Notes: generated from the letters alone by a model not told the origin. DNA of 64,000 nt from Terfezia claveryi (GCA_015179025.1 WHUX01000061.1:124001-188000), one strand, 5' to 3'; shown: positions 33,129 through 45,684, counted from the stretch's first letter. A program made the numbers and translations.

Positions 33129-33725
33129 GATCACGGAGATGCTTCTGCAACCCTTTGCATTCTTGTATTTCACTAGGCGACGGCGTTTCTGGGTTTTCCT
33201 TGGCTATTACAATACGGTACATTAATGTTACGTGCGGAAGCTGGGGACGAGTAAGAAACTCTACTCATGGTTATTATGGCAGCTTAAATTGGCCTTGTTT
33301 TGGTCACGATGAATTTTCTTTAGCTAGTGCGTCAATTTGTTTTTTTCTTTCCTTTATCAACGAGCTTGCACTATCTTCTGCCTACCTCTGTTAGTTATCA
33401 GTTTAGATTCGATATCGCCTACAAAAAAAGGGAGGATGCTAGTTAATAATGAAGAGGAAATTTTAAAAGTCTGGAGGATCATAGAAGGGTTCTGGAGGAC
33501 GAGTCATATGTGATAGAGAACGCTCGGTAGACAAGTAGGCCCATCGACAAGTTGAGGGTAATGCATGAGTGTATGGATGTGGTGGGTTTGTAACTTGGCG
33601 CGTGCGCACCACAGTTGGATCTTCAAGGCCTTCCCACATTGTGACCCGAAAAGCGGCCCCCGACATCCTTGTTTGCTGCCGACGTTTATCTATCAATTTG
33701 AAAAAAGAACGCTCGATCCTCAGTC
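33129..33725. other. Short intergenic spacer
   Basis: About 0.6 kb holding the MFS 3' flank and the upstream region of the next plus-strand gene; nothing else recognised. Confidence 0.5.
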
Positions 33726-35731
33726 ATGAGGAACGGCGCATACATACGCGCCCTAGGGCGTATGCCCTTTGAGCCGTCGACATTTTCGCAGCACCGTGCT
33801 GAACCCGACGCAGAACAAGACAACGAATCTGCTCCAAACAATGAGAACAGCAGCCCTACCAATAGGCCACACCCACCATGGACAGGGCTTCAATCAGAAC
33901 TGGCATCTGCCCAGAACGACGTCCTTGTTACTGTTGGCTTATGTCTTAGAGAGACACATCCTCGGCCGAAGGAAGAGAAGGTTGGCTTGTTTATGAAGGA
34001 GAACGAGGTGGGGCTTATCGTTGGAGCATTGGATTTGACCGCCGCATACCTCGGTGGCTGGTCATTGGTAAATTTGCGGAGCCGTTTACAAGTGTGTTCA
34101 CCCCCTTGGATTGAGAGAACTAGATGAGTGCTGACAGCCATAGACGCTCCGAGTTTACGAGCATGTCCGATTCAAAGACATTGCGAGGATGGCGATTTTT
34201 CATCAGCATTTCCTGGATCCGTTTATCGGTATGCCTGCTCATTTGGCTTTTCAGGCTTTCGGGCTCCTTACAGACCATCTCAGCTCCCGGTTACTCATTG
34301 GGCTCGCAAGGACCCCTATGTTCCAAAACCCTGAGACCGGTAAGTTGCGAAAGTACTCGATGATTACACTGGAAGCTCTAGATATAATGTGAGTAATTTA
34401 ATGTGCTTATATAGGGACCTCCGCTCATTTTTCATTCTAGACTACAGCTAGGCTCATGGGGTCTCGCATTTCCTCTATACGAATACTCTACCCTTCAAAC
34501 ACTCAACCTTGCTCCTAAATGGCCGATTTTCCCACCGATTCGCACCATAACAGAATCTTGGAAACATTTTACAATAACAACTCCACACAGTGGGATATTT
34601 CCTGCTTGGGTGCCCTCATTTGCTCTCCGCATTTTGGACAGCAACGTTATTTTGTCTTTTATTCAGTCGAAGATCTTTCAGAGGATCCACTCCTGGTGCT
34701 TCGACACTCTACGCCGCATCCTTCCCAGGCCTAATAACCCGGACCAAGCCAGCATCCAGGCCGCGCTTGAGTCAGATGATGATCTCGATTATGAGGATCA
34801 GGATGCTAGGGAGCGGCGTAGGCAGCGAAGAGCAGGTCACACGCGAAGGAGAAGACGAGCAAGAAGGAGTGACGCTATTGCACTACAGGAGCAAGAGCAG
34901 GAGGGAAGCACGACAGCAACGGCTGGAGCAACGGAGCCCCGAATGATACAATGGCATGGCAGTATGAGGATATTGACGATATTGCGGCTGAAATAGAAAC
35001 AGGTACTGAGGTAGAAGCAGGTGATATCGCGGAAACGGTCGTTGTTGCTGCTGTAGGGCAATCTGATGCACCAGAAACGGAAATGGAGATCAATGAAGAG
35101 CTGGGAGACTTGATAGACCTCGACTCACCAATACGAACGCACATGCCAGGCGACATAACCGCCAATCCTCCCCCCGGGTCCAGCTCGTTACCATCACAAG
35201 TCTTTCAAAACACTCGCCCACCCCAAAATACCCATGACGAATCACTGCTGGACGAAGATATCCCCCCTATGCGCCCGCTACACCCACATTCCAATCACCG
35301 CTCCCAGCATAGGCTCACGACGCTCTCATGCCACCCTTGTGACGCCGCTGCCTCGCACATCGCAGAAGCTCTCGCTACGGGACTCACGATTAGAGCGGAA
35401 GGCATTATTCTTCGGTCTATAGCTAGACAATACCTACTGCGGCAAACAAATGGTGTTCGTGGTCCTGCAACAATGCGGAATTGGCAAACAGGGGCCATCA
35501 TAAGCCTGGCGGATATGTATCATCCAAGGGATTATATGGGTGGATGGGCTGCCACGCTTAAAAGCATGATCGTTGGGCAGATTGCTGCCTGGGGCCTCTG
35601 GGAGGCCACGTATTGGGCGAGCACGTGGCTGGGGGTCACTTTTTTCCAGTAAGTTCACGAGTACGAGTCTTTCAGGGCTTCAGAGATAGAAAGTGCTGAC
35701 CTAATGATTTCTTAGGTACCACAAAATTTGA
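33726..35731 (+). CDS. Unrecognised conserved-looking protein, five exons
   Basis: Proposed exons: 33726-34067, 34144-34388, 34441-34835, 34889-35648, 35716-35731; introns of 76, 52, 53 and 67 nt, all GT...AG and phase-consistent, giving about 585 aa. The joined product has a Pro/Asn-rich start, VGLIVGALDLTAAYLGGW, a helical part (FLDPFIGMPAHLAFQAFGLL), a basic Arg cluster (ERRRQRR), an acidic stretch (EDIDDIAAEIETGTEV), and a C-terminal hydrophobic region rich in Trp and Ala (AAWGLWEATYWASTWLG). It could be membrane associated. The fourth intron ends after a good branch site (GCTGAC) and CTTAG; without it the protein ends at 35652. I do not recognise the family. The long phase-consistent exons argue for a real gene. 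Confidence 0.6.
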
Positions 35732-37458
35732 TTCCATGAATATATGTGCAGAGGAGAATTTTCCTCTCATTCTCTGTATAGATATGAGTCTTTTACTTGC
35801 ATGAGATGACTCGGACTTTGCAGTTTGTCCTCTTCTTGGGCTTTTTTTTTTGTACGGCGGGAGTTTCCTTTCTTGTTGCGTATAATTATTTCTCTGCCTT
35901 TGGGAATATAGCGTGGTTCACGGCGTTGGGGAAAAATTTGAATTGGATCTCTTAACTTTCTGTATCAATACCAGTTCATCAACTTCTCGCAATTACAAGT
36001 GTCTCATGTATTGCTAACAGGGCCAGATCTGTAACGACTACGAAACAAAGAAAGGGCTATTTTGGTTGGCACGATTCTCCTCCGAAAGCAAGGCAACAGC
36101 CGCAAGCAACTGGCAGGTGCAACGCGCTAAAGATGTGAGCAAACCCATCAACATCATCCCTAGTCTGGTTATCATCCCCTCAGATATGATAACAATGCAT
36201 AACTGAGATACATACAGTGGGATAGATAAGTGTCAAATCATGGGGTTTAAGCTTTGTGAACATGCGTTAAATTCTAATTCCTTGTTTTTGGTATGTGCAT
36301 ATATTAATATCTGTTTATTTACTTTTCTGTTGTCGATCGGAACCGTTGTCAAGAATACACTCGGCTAAGACCGGCTGGACAAGGGTATGCCGAACCCGGT
36401 GGTTAGATGACTTTCAGACTTCGAGACCTGGAGAATATATCGCGCAGGTGGGCGTTCTAGAGCCCCGAGATTTCCCAGGAACAAGGAACAGGGGATTGCG
36501 ATGACATTGGATGGAATGTGTAGGCGGAGGAGCAGGAGCAGGCGCAGGAAGTCAGAGCAGCAGATCCAGATAGGTGCCGGTGCTCGGCTGTGACGGATTT
36601 CCTAACATCATAAATGGGTAAGCTATGAGCTCCTCCGGGACAAAAATCCGGGGAAATATGGCTTGCATGAGGGATGGTGATCAAAGAGCTGTCCTTACTA
36701 GGGGGCGACGGAGAAGGAGTGGTTGTTGTTTTTATGCCTGTTGGGCTTGCAGGTTTTATTAGCAAGGACACAGCCTGGACTATTTTCATTACTTGGTAGG
36801 CATGGAGTGGCGGTTTGGTGCATTTGATGTGGGATTATGCATCATCCACAAGGCGTAGATGGTTGGGTGGTTGGGTGGATCTGATGAGTGCCTGCGCGCT
36901 CCTACCAATGTTCATGCTTATGTAGCCTGGGCACCTGAACGGGGGTTCCTGTAAGGAGTTGGCAGGTGGAGAGATTGGGATTGGAATGCGGTTTTGGGGA
37001 AGGAATCGAGCACCGAGGGAGGGGCGTTGTGGTGTTCATGGAGAATTCTGGTAAGGAGCAATGCGGGTTTTCATGTTGGAGGTGTGTATATAAGGCTCCA
37101 TCCCGAAGGCACGAAGGAAGTCAGTGATAACCATCCGGTGTCGCGTAAGGTTCAGTTGAACTCGTTCCGACCCGGCTACCTACTACGTAAAAGAGAGACG
37201 TGCTGTATCTCCGACTCCTACTCTTTTTCTGGTATGTTCTTTCTTCGGCGAGAGATAAGATAGGACTTTCTGAACCTTCTGCACGAAAACGGAGTTTTTG
37301 AGTCCTGAGCCTTTGGTACCCGCTCTTATATTAGGACACCCTAGTGTGTGCGGTGCCTTAATATATCTCGCTCGGGGATATAAAACACAGCAGCCAGTCC
37401 AGAGTAGACTGGTCAAAGAGAAGCACCTCTTCCTTTTCTAAGATATCTCACTTACAAT
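35732..37458. other. Intergenic region, no gene seen
   Basis: About 1.7 kb. It includes two degenerate copies of the dispersed motif (36063 TTTTGGTTGGCAC and 36161 TAGTCTGGTT), a 110-codon minus-strand frame (36457-36789) with no domain, and, toward 37400, the TATA-like and CT-rich leader of the dehydratase gene. Confidence 0.45.
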
Positions 37459-38684
37459 ATGGTCTACCCTGAAAACGAAAGCGAGTTTGCCCGTCTTCTC
37501 GAGAAGAGCTCCCAGCAGCCCCCGTGGATCACCACCCCTCTACTCTACAGCAAAGGTCTCTCTGATGCTGCGGGATGGTTCGTTCCTCACCCCGTCCCAT
37601 CCCTCCTCTGACCCAAGATTCCATGAACGTAGAACTAACATCTCTACAGCCAAGTCTACATGAAACTCGACAACCACCAGCCCTCTGGCTCCTTCAAATC
37701 CCGTGGCGTTGGTAATCTCTGTCTCAAAGCCTTCCAATCCCGTTCCCCCGCACCCTCACCCTGCTCGCCCTCATCAAAACCACTCAAATTCTACTCCTCC
37801 TCTGGCGGCAATGCAGGCCTAGCAGCTGTCACTGCTGCCCACTCCCTTGGTTGTACATGTACCGTCGTAGTCCCAGAAACTACTACCCAGCTCATGATGG
37901 ACAAGATCCGTGCTGCTGGTGGCGAGGTCCTGCAACATGGCGAGAGCTGGGGTGAGGCAGACGAGTACCTTCGTGCATTGATGAAGATGGAGGCAGATAC
38001 TGAAGAGGGCATATACTGTCCTCCCTTTGACCATGAGGACATTTGGGAAGGTATGGGGCTCCACTCCCCTTAGGTTGATTAATGGCTTTGCTGAACAGCT
38101 TTGGTTTTGAACTAATGTGCCACCCCACAGGCAATTCAACACTCATCAACGAAGTCCTTACACAACTCCCTCCGGGCCCACCTCCTGCCGCACTCATCGC
38201 CTCCATCGGCGGCGGGGGCCTCTACCTAGGCCTCCAACTCGGCCTCGACGCCCACTCTCTCTCCTCCACGCCTATCCTCGCCGTAGAACCCGCCGGTGCC
38301 GCATCCCTAGCTTACTCTCTCTCCCACGGCAACAACACCCCATTCCCAAAAATCACCTCCATCGCTACATCGCTCGGTGCCCGGCGCGTTGCAGACCGCG
38401 CTTACGAGCTTGCCTCTCAGAGGGGGAATGTGCGGAGCTTGGTGCTCACGGAGGCACAGGCGGCGATGGGGTGTGTGCGGTTTGCAGATGAGGAGAGGAT
38501 GTTAGTGGAGGCGGCGTGTGGAGTTAGCTTAGCGGCAGTGTATGGAGGGTATGTGAGAAAGTTGCTGCCCGGGGTGAGAGAGAAGGACAGGGTTGTGGTG
38601 GTGGTGTGTGGGGGGAGTAATGTTAGTTTGGAGATGCTGGTACGTGGTGTTGCGTTGCGTTACCCTGAATGGAAAAGCCACTAA
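37459..38684 (+). CDS. L-serine/threonine dehydratase-like PLP enzyme (fungal catabolic type)
   Basis: Fold-type II pyridoxal-phosphate enzyme that deaminates serine (and usually threonine) to pyruvate or 2-oxobutyrate in the cytosol, related to yeast Cha1. Three exons: 37459-37577, 37650-38050, 38131-38684 (introns 72 and 80 nt), 357 aa. Junctions restore AAG-CQVYMKLDN and DIWE-GNSTLINEV. Seen: the PLP lysine in QPSGSFKSRG (about K56), the phosphate loop SSGGNAGLA, GGGGLYLGLQ (glycine loop), and CGGSNVSLEML near the C-terminus. No regulatory ACT domain is present, consistent with a catabolic enzyme. A short Ser/Pro insert (SRSPAPSPCSPSS) lies after the lysine motif. Serine versus threonine preference cannot be read from sequence. 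Confidence 0.88.
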
Positions 38685-39586
38685 TCAGCTGGATGAGATT
38701 ATAGGAGGCATACAAGAAAACCTACAGCAACGAGCCTTCCGCACAATGCATACTCAAGAAACCAATCAACAACGTCGTTTTCGACATCCCCAGCAGCTCT
38801 CTAACTATCCCCATCACTGCACCAAGCACACCTCCTGCTGTTTGATAGATCCCTTATACGATTCTACTTTTCAATATATTTACAAGGATCATAAGGTGGT
38901 GGCGTAATTTGCTTTCCATTTGCTTCTTTTTGTCGTAGGCTGCGGGTCAGGAACGTTTCAACGTGTATTAAGCTACTATCCATTTGCAATATAACCCATA
39001 CAATGAAATGTAAATCGATACACAAGTACGCAGCAGCATTAATTTAGAATCCTTTAATGGAATGAGACCCTTGCATACCTAGTCTCAATTTATATCCGTA
39101 TGTAGCCGTGCCCATCACTTGGCTCGAATGGATCACCGGACTCGTCGTTCACAATCGCTACGCTACACATAACTACACTACACTGTATACCATCCTCCCG
39201 GTGGCCCCGCCACAAGCCCAAACATCAAGCCCAGAGCAGATACAAGAAGCTTCTCGAGCCACACTTACTTTTTCCTAGCCAGGTACACATGATAATAGAA
39301 GATACAAGTAAAGTAAAGAATCAAGTTTTGTATTTGAAAACATCGATATCATAGCAACCACCGATGCGCGAGATAATACCATTATTAAGGGTTTTGAGGG
39401 GGAGGGGGGAAAGGGGGAGGGGGAATAACACCCACAGTTAAGGGTAAAATATCCATCCATCAAGACAAAAATGAAACAATTCAGCACGCAACAATAGCTA
39501 AAATGGGATAAGGCAAGATAGAGTGGTAATTGAGAAGGAATGAAGGAACGACGGGGAGGACAAACAGAGAAGCCCAGTGCAACCAC
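38685..39586. other. Convergent 3' flanks of the dehydratase and PRP39
   Basis: About 0.9 kb of AT-rich DNA with a G/A-rich run near 39400-39422; no gene seen. Both neighbours end toward it. Confidence 0.5.
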
Positions 39587-39823
39587 TCATCTCCTAACTC
39601 TAGGCCCCGTAGGTGCACCCACTGGCGGCCCCTTTGAATTTGCTTGAACCCCATTTCCGTATCCATTTTGATTCGTATTTGTACTGGAATTTGCGATTGG
39701 GTTCTTAGCATTCTTATCCGCCAGCTCCTCTTGCAAAACTTGTGATAACCCTGGTGTCCCATCCGTCGCTATTGCCTCCTGACCCACCGCCCAAACATCA
39801 GCTCCCATAGCAGCAGGGCCCCC

Positions 39824-42734
39824 CTAAGGCACCACCACCGTCGCCCCATGTGGCGTCTGCGGACCATTAGTCCCTGTGCCAGTAGCCCCCGTGACCGCTG
39901 GATTATATTCCCCCTGTTGCTGGTAGTACTTCGTGTATGGATTCTCACCCCTCCGAATGGCGGCCTCATCAATTTCCACGCCCGGGTGACCATTCTCCAT
40001 CATCAATCTTCGGTCTGTAGTTGACTCTTTGCCGTCTTCAGCGAGCTTGATCTTGTTGGTGGTTTGTACACTAAATGGTCTATAAATTCATAAATAACAG
40101 AAAGTACCAACCACGAGGAAGGTACAGGAGAAGGGGAATGTTAGCTAAGTGTGCTCTCTTGGTCTGTCTGCTTTTATCAACGATTGGCCGCTTCAGGTGG
40201 TGATGTTGAGTGTTGCGTATATGGAATAAAGGAGGTGCTAGTAAGTGCCAAAACAGAGAATTGTGAGGGGAAAGGAGATATGTTCTACAAAAATCAAACA
40301 TCGTATGTGATGATATCTTTCAAGTGTTGAAGCAAGTGCGTTTCGTTGATATCCTATACTGTGTCTCATATTCAAAAGGGGAAATCCGAGATTGGTGGCC
40401 AGGGGATGGGTAAACTTTGATAAAGGGTATTGAAGAAAAGGGGTGCACTTGCCCATTAACCTCACGATCCATTAGCAGATACTCCTTAGAAGCATCCTTC
40501 CCTCCCCTCTCCAACAAATAAACCATATAAAAGTGTGCAAGATCCTTGATGATCGCAGGCGGTAAATGGCTCTTCTTCCTAATATCATCCATGACCTGAT
40601 GGATCCTGGCGTACTGCGTAGGTTCCGTTTCTGCACTTGTTGGCTGATCCATCTCAAACTGGAGGTAATTGATCCAGAAATATCGGCTGTCAAGATACCA
40701 GTGTTGGTTCTTCTGGAAAACCTGGCGAGCCTCTTCCGGCTTGCCCTTGACCTTCCATAGAAGTCGGGCCCACTCGGCAGTGAGGGCGCCCTTGGCATAG
40801 ATGTCGCACTCAGTGCTCTCAATCTGTCGCCTATAGACGTCGATAGCTGCGTCGAGACCACCCTGGCGACGCTCGAAGTTGGCCCAGGAAATGATGGTCT
40901 CAATGTGTCCTGGTAATAAGAGCAGGATGGCTTCATAGATGGCCCTAGAAACATCAACACGCCCTTGTGACTCCTCAAATACCGCATACTCAAGACGAGT
41001 AGCAGGTCGACTGTTACCAAACTATTAGTAAAGCTGGTAGATTTTGAAGAAGACAGAACTTACCTTATCGGAGCGTAACACATGCATGCTCTTTGGTAGA
41101 TGTTTCTTACTTCTTCCTCTTTACCGTCTTGGGCATACATCCACCTCACATATCGCAACCAAAACTCATCATAGAATGCACAAGTGACCAAGCATCTCTC
41201 ATACAAGAACTGTATCCTGGAGAAGTCACCCTCTACCTCCTCAAAGTCCAAATACTTCCTCCAGTTGACCAACTGTGGCTCATCCAGCTCATTGACGTGG
41301 AAATATGGACGTTTAATCTCCGACTCGTATGTCCACCTCTTAGTTGTCTCAGTCTGTGTACGAGAGAAGATCTCCAGATGGAAGTTATCTATCCTAACCC
41401 TAACCTCTCTTTCAATTTCCAGCTCACCGCGCTCCATCTTGATTTGCTGTGCACCAGCTTGCACCGCTTCAGGTGGCTGTGCCATAACCTCTTGTCTGAA
41501 CTGAGCAAGAGTATCCGGTGGTAAAAGCTCTTCGAGAGGCCGAGTCTGAGCAAGCTGCCTGAATCGTTCAAAGTAACGAGCATACTGGTGCATAGGGATG
41601 TGTACTACACGATCCAAGATTGCAAAGATCTTATCATATGCTTCAAGGCGCTCCTCAAACTCAATATATTTGTCCCAAAAAGGATGAGCAAGGAAGTCCA
41701 ATCCGACACAGTTAGCACCTCGTTCAAATAACCTGTAAGTTGGGAGAAGTTAGTAAAAATAGGCTCTTATAAGGAATATGGAAAGGGACAGGTGGGTAAA
41801 AGCAAAGCAAGAAAGAAGAGCAATACGGATGTGTTCATATGTCAAGTATGATGTATATATAGTGTAATGCGTGCAAACTCCAGCCAGATACGATCGCTCA
41901 ACGGCTTGAAGTGAAGTGTCCCACGACGCTCGGTTCGACGCGGTAAAGAAAGATTGATCTCTAGAAAAGCTGTATCCCTTGTATATGATGTGAGAAATAC
42001 CGAATCAGGAAGGCTGGCGCTGATTGCAGCTCACCATGGTTGCATAGCTTTCCCTTTTGCCATTCCGACTGCACGGTTTCTCAAATTCGTTGACTTCACG
42101 GATATGAAAAGCTTTGTGTGGTAAGTGTGTATTGGGGGACTGTGGAATGGGAATGAATGAGGTGAAGGGGGGAGGATGGGGTAGGAGGGCCAGGGAAGGG
42201 ACCGTATGCCAGTAACAACCCACGCTTTTGTCGCCTTAGCAGCAACCAAAGCAGACAGCTTCAACTTACTCTCTAATGATATCCGGATCATGACTGGTCT
42301 CGACTTTGAAGCCGCAGTAGTTGGTCCATAAGTCGACGGAGTTAGAGATGCTGGCTACACCACGTTCATAGACCTTATTCCCCGACATCCAATCAGCTAA
42401 TTGTTCCTAGTGCTCCGAGAAAAGAAAGTGAACATGCCATCTCCGCGGCCTCAGTCCCAGCGATACTGAACTCCAGATCTGCATATTTCTTCCAGTACCC
42501 AAAGAGCAGCGGGAACTTCGCCAACAGCCTATCATACACGTCCCTGACTGTTGCAATGGCCTGTGGTGACGAATTTCGATTCAATCCACCACCTTCCAAG
42601 GATTCGGCTGCCCTCACGAGCTTCTCCCACGAGTCGAAATCATCAGGCGACTTGAGCACGGCGGTGTTGCACTCAGTCACTTCGGTAAATTCGGGCTTCT
42701 CCTCTCCTCCGGCAAATGGGGTGTAGTCAGCCAT
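39824..42734 (-). CDS. PRP39: U1 snRNP pre-mRNA-processing factor PRP39
   Basis: HAT-repeat scaffold of the U1 snRNP, needed for 5' splice-site commitment in the nucleus. Exons: 42438-42734, 42270-42373, 41064-41732, 40453-41010, 39824-40079. Junction peptides are continuous with the family (AAEM-VYERGVAS, DIIRE-LFERGANC, DREVNG-PFSVQ). Seen: HAT-type helices (FWDKYIEFEERL, FWLRYVRWM, ISWANFERR), then the conserved tail NGHPGVEIDEAAIRRGENPY. Two introns appear to use GC donors (42437 and 40452) and two are long (537 and 373 nt). The frame meets TAG at 39824-39826, but the same frame stays open and coding-like to 39587 (GADVWAVGQEA), so the native stop may be at 39587 and the TAG a nonsense change or assembly error. 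A TCACGTGA lies upstream at 43280. Confidence 0.88.
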
Positions 42735-43395
42735 AGTTCTTTCTGCCGTGCAGCTTCCTATATTGTCGAAAACCTCGAAGGATAGTAGTTCAGAGCGTTC
42801 TGATAGAAGTGGTTCGCTAGCAGTACGTGGATGTGGTGGTCTGAATATTTCAGATGAGAGACGACGTTCTAGGAAAGTATGGGCTGTTGTCGGTGTGGCA
42901 CTCGTTTGGCTTCTGCGAAGGCTTAGCCGGATGTGTACGTACTGTACATCTGATCACGATGCCGGGTTCATCTAATCACCGGAAAGGTCCAGAAGCAGCC
43001 GTAGACACCACTGATAGTCTCACCGTTCCCAGATACGTATCGTAAGAAACCAAGCTCGAGGCAAGAGTACAGATATATACTGCAACCAGACTAGATATAT
43101 ACCTCTCCCAGGTTCTGTAGTTTTGATTGTAGGAGTTATGGGTTATTCATCTATTCGTGTTATGTAATAGTTGCGGTTAGGGCCAGTGTGATTTAACACG
43201 CGGTTATCGCAACCGCAGTACTTTTGCACGTACGCAATTAGCCTGATTATTCATCAGTATCACATGGTGTAAGATCAGGTCACGTGAGAGTGGCCTATAA
43301 CCCCAGAAACCATAGAGGGCAGATAATCAAATAGTGCAAAAAGTCTTTCTTTATTCCAAGCGTATGCTCCTCAGAGCAGCAAAAGAGATTTAGTG
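42735..43395. other. PRP39 promoter side and taxilin 3' flank
   Basis: About 0.66 kb with TCACGTGA at 43280-43287, a GCGGTTATCGCAACCGC near-palindrome near 43201, and a partial AACCAGACTAG motif copy near 43084. No gene. Confidence 0.5.
43280..43287. promoter_or_regulatory. TCACGTGA octamer upstream of PRP39
   Basis: Perfect CACGTG-centred palindrome about 550 bp upstream of the PRP39 start codon. Function inferred from its recurrence upstream of UTP13 and NAT9. Confidence 0.4.
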
Positions 43396-45323
43396 TCAAG
43401 TAGCACCATTAGGGACAGCCACACCTTTTTGCACATGGATTGGGTTTGTAGAGGTAGCCATGGCCTTGAGGGCACTCCCGTTCTTCCTCCCACCTCCTCC
43501 ACCGCTGGGAACAGAATGTGTATGGCTATGCTGCTGATATGGGCCATGGCCTCTGCGTTCCAACGCTTGTGCTTCATCTTCCGTGACATCGTCATCCTCG
43601 TCGCCTTCTTCATCCCCTTCCGAGGCTTCAGGTTCTCCGTCTTCGCTACCGGAATACTCTTCTTCATCCTCCTCTTCTTCGTCTTCTTCCTCCTCAAGCT
43701 CATCTCCCTCCACACCCCTCAGCTTATTCTGTAGGTCAGTACGATCACTTTGGAGTGCACGACAAATTCCCTCAATTTTTGCATACTTCTTCTTGTAATC
43801 GTTTAACTCCTTTTCCTTTCGAGTCCTCTCCTCCGCCATTTCAAGGATGTTGCGATTCATGAGCTCATTCTTCCTATTCAGCTGTGCATTCTCCTTCTCA
43901 AGGCGTTTGGTTTTCTTGGACATCTCCTCCATTTCCTTCCTGAAGGTTAGGAAAAGATCGTTGGAATTGTTGAGGGTATCCTCGACCTACACACCAAATC
44001 AGCGTTACGCGCTGTGTGGTAGCATGCGGCATGACTCACTTGCTTAAACTTCTCCACATAGATATTTAGCTGTGAACGAAGCTCGGCTTCTGTCTGGCTG
44101 AAGGTTGAGACCTGGGAATTCAGAGCTTTGGCGCGCGAAGACTCGGCTTCTGCCTGCTTGCGCTGCTGTTCATATCGTGCTTGATTATACTGTACTTCTA
44201 ATTCCTTGGTGCGGAGAAGCGAATAAAAGTGTAGTTCCCGCATCTCGTACTGCTCAACAAAGCTTTTAAATTTTGCTTTGAATCTAGGCTGCGTTAGCTT
44301 CCAATCCCCATACCCCTGTGATTCCTGCTTACAATTCGTCAGCCTCCAGCGTACTCTTTCGGGGTGTACTGTCCGTCTCCTCTTCCATTCGGCGTTTGAT
44401 ATCGTTCATCGTATCCTCGAATTTATTTGACAGCTCCTCCCTTTTCTGTTTCTCATTTTGGGCTAGTACTTTGCTCTCATCCTGCGCATCCTATAGATTA
44501 GTTCGATATGCAAATTTGACAACCAATGAAGGTAGTAGTCTCAAAGTATATGTAGAAGAGTATCTACCTTGATCCTTTTGTTCTCCTTCTGTAACTCCCG
44601 GCAAAGTGTCTCCAATTTACCTTTGAGCTGGACGGCCTTGGTCATCTCCGCCCGTGATTGGTCTTTCTCTTTCTGGAGTTGATCCGCTCTCTTTCGTGCC
44701 TTTGTGTGCTCTCGTTCGAGCTTCTTCATATCGTGCAGGAGGTCACTGTATTTTTGTTGAATAATCTCGACTTTAGCAAAAGAATCTTCTCGCGAATTGA
44801 CAAGTTCAGCGAGGTCTTTGTTGGCCTTGCGGACTGCTCGAGCTACAGGAGTGTTAGTTCGGAACAGAGTCTATGGTATCTCAGCTCCAAAGAGGCCAGG
44901 CGCACCAATTTGCTTTTCTTCTTCTTCTTCTAGTGAGGCATCGGATTCCAGCTGAGATATCTTTGCTGTCAGAAGGTTGTTGACCTAGATAGTGGCAGCA
45001 CATGCAGGCAACGCATAAGTCTCCCTGTCAGCCTTTTCTCATCCATCAGGCGGTACCATTCCCTATGGTCTATTTGCTCTCACCTCACTAGGATCCAATG
45101 CCTTCTTCTTTGTCGTCACAGAACCCTTCTTGTTTCCCGCAATTGAATTGTTGCTATTTGCGGCAGGAGTTGGGGGCGGAGGTGGGGTAGCATTGGAACT
45201 TGGGGATTCGGACACCGGTAGATCCCCATTGGCAGGACCTTCCATATGCATAAGACCGGTGGATTTGCTGTGAATACAGTTCTCCTTCAAACCGCCGCGA
45301 GACTGAGAGGCTACATCTGACAT
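43396..45323 (-). CDS. Taxilin-family coiled-coil protein
   Basis: Taxilins are long coiled-coil proteins that bind syntaxins or the nascent-chain complex in animals; the fungal role is little known. Six exons: 45084-45323, 44906-44984, 44568-44842, 44333-44490, 44040-44283, 43396-43986, all phase-consistent, 528 aa. Seen: a Ser/Pro-rich N-terminus with a Lys patch (NKKGSVTTKKKALD), then an almost unbroken coiled coil from about residue 85 to 420, including KYSDLLHDMKKLEREH, LETLCRELQKENKRI and FVEQYEMRELHFYSLLRTK, which are taxilin landmarks. An acidic stretch (EEEEDEEEEDEEE) and a Gly/His-rich tail follow. The upstream region is shared with divergent CYM1. Confidence 0.88.
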
Positions 45324-45614
45324 GATGTGTTGTTGATTGTTAATATCCTACGAGCCGGAGAATGGAACGTTGTATGTTTCCAACAGAGTACCAACAGATG
45401 CGAGGTCAGAATGCCGAATTGTGCAAATAGAGGTCGGAGTTCTAGATGGGCCGGTGTGTGGGAGAATGCCGCCACAGGCGAGGAAAAAAACCACAGGAGT
45501 TTGGTGCAAGGAATTCGAAACGAACTATCTGTCACGCCGGTGAATTCAGAGCGTTGGTTCGGGCTGGGGCTGATTTGGGAAGCGCTGAGTTGCCGGTGTA
45601 TTTGTGGTTAACCC

Positions 45615-45684
45615 CGAGTACATTAAGCAAGAGTACATTAAGCCAGAGTACATTAATTAAGCCAGAATACATTACCCAGAGTAC
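45615..45684. repeat. Tandem GAGTACATTAAGCCA repeat in a divergent promoter
   Basis: Units GAGTACATTAAGCAA, GAGTACATTAAGCCA, GAGTACATTAATTAAGCCA, GAATACATTACCCA and a truncated GAGTACGC follow one another. Period 14-19 bp. Confidence 0.8.

Noticed and set aside
31929..33173. Long minus-strand frames (225 and 171 codons) opposite the MFS gene
   Set aside because: Antisense shadows of a well-supported transporter; no domain and composition mirrors the sense codons.
36457..36789. 110-codon minus-strand frame that might be a small secreted protein
   Set aside because: No convincing signal peptide, Pro/Ser-rich low-complexity translation, and no splice or domain support.
42397..42433. Canonical GT...AG alternative for the first PRP39 intron
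   Set aside because: It would be only 37 nt and would add residues absent from the expected AAEM-VYERG join; the 64-nt GC-AG intron fits better.
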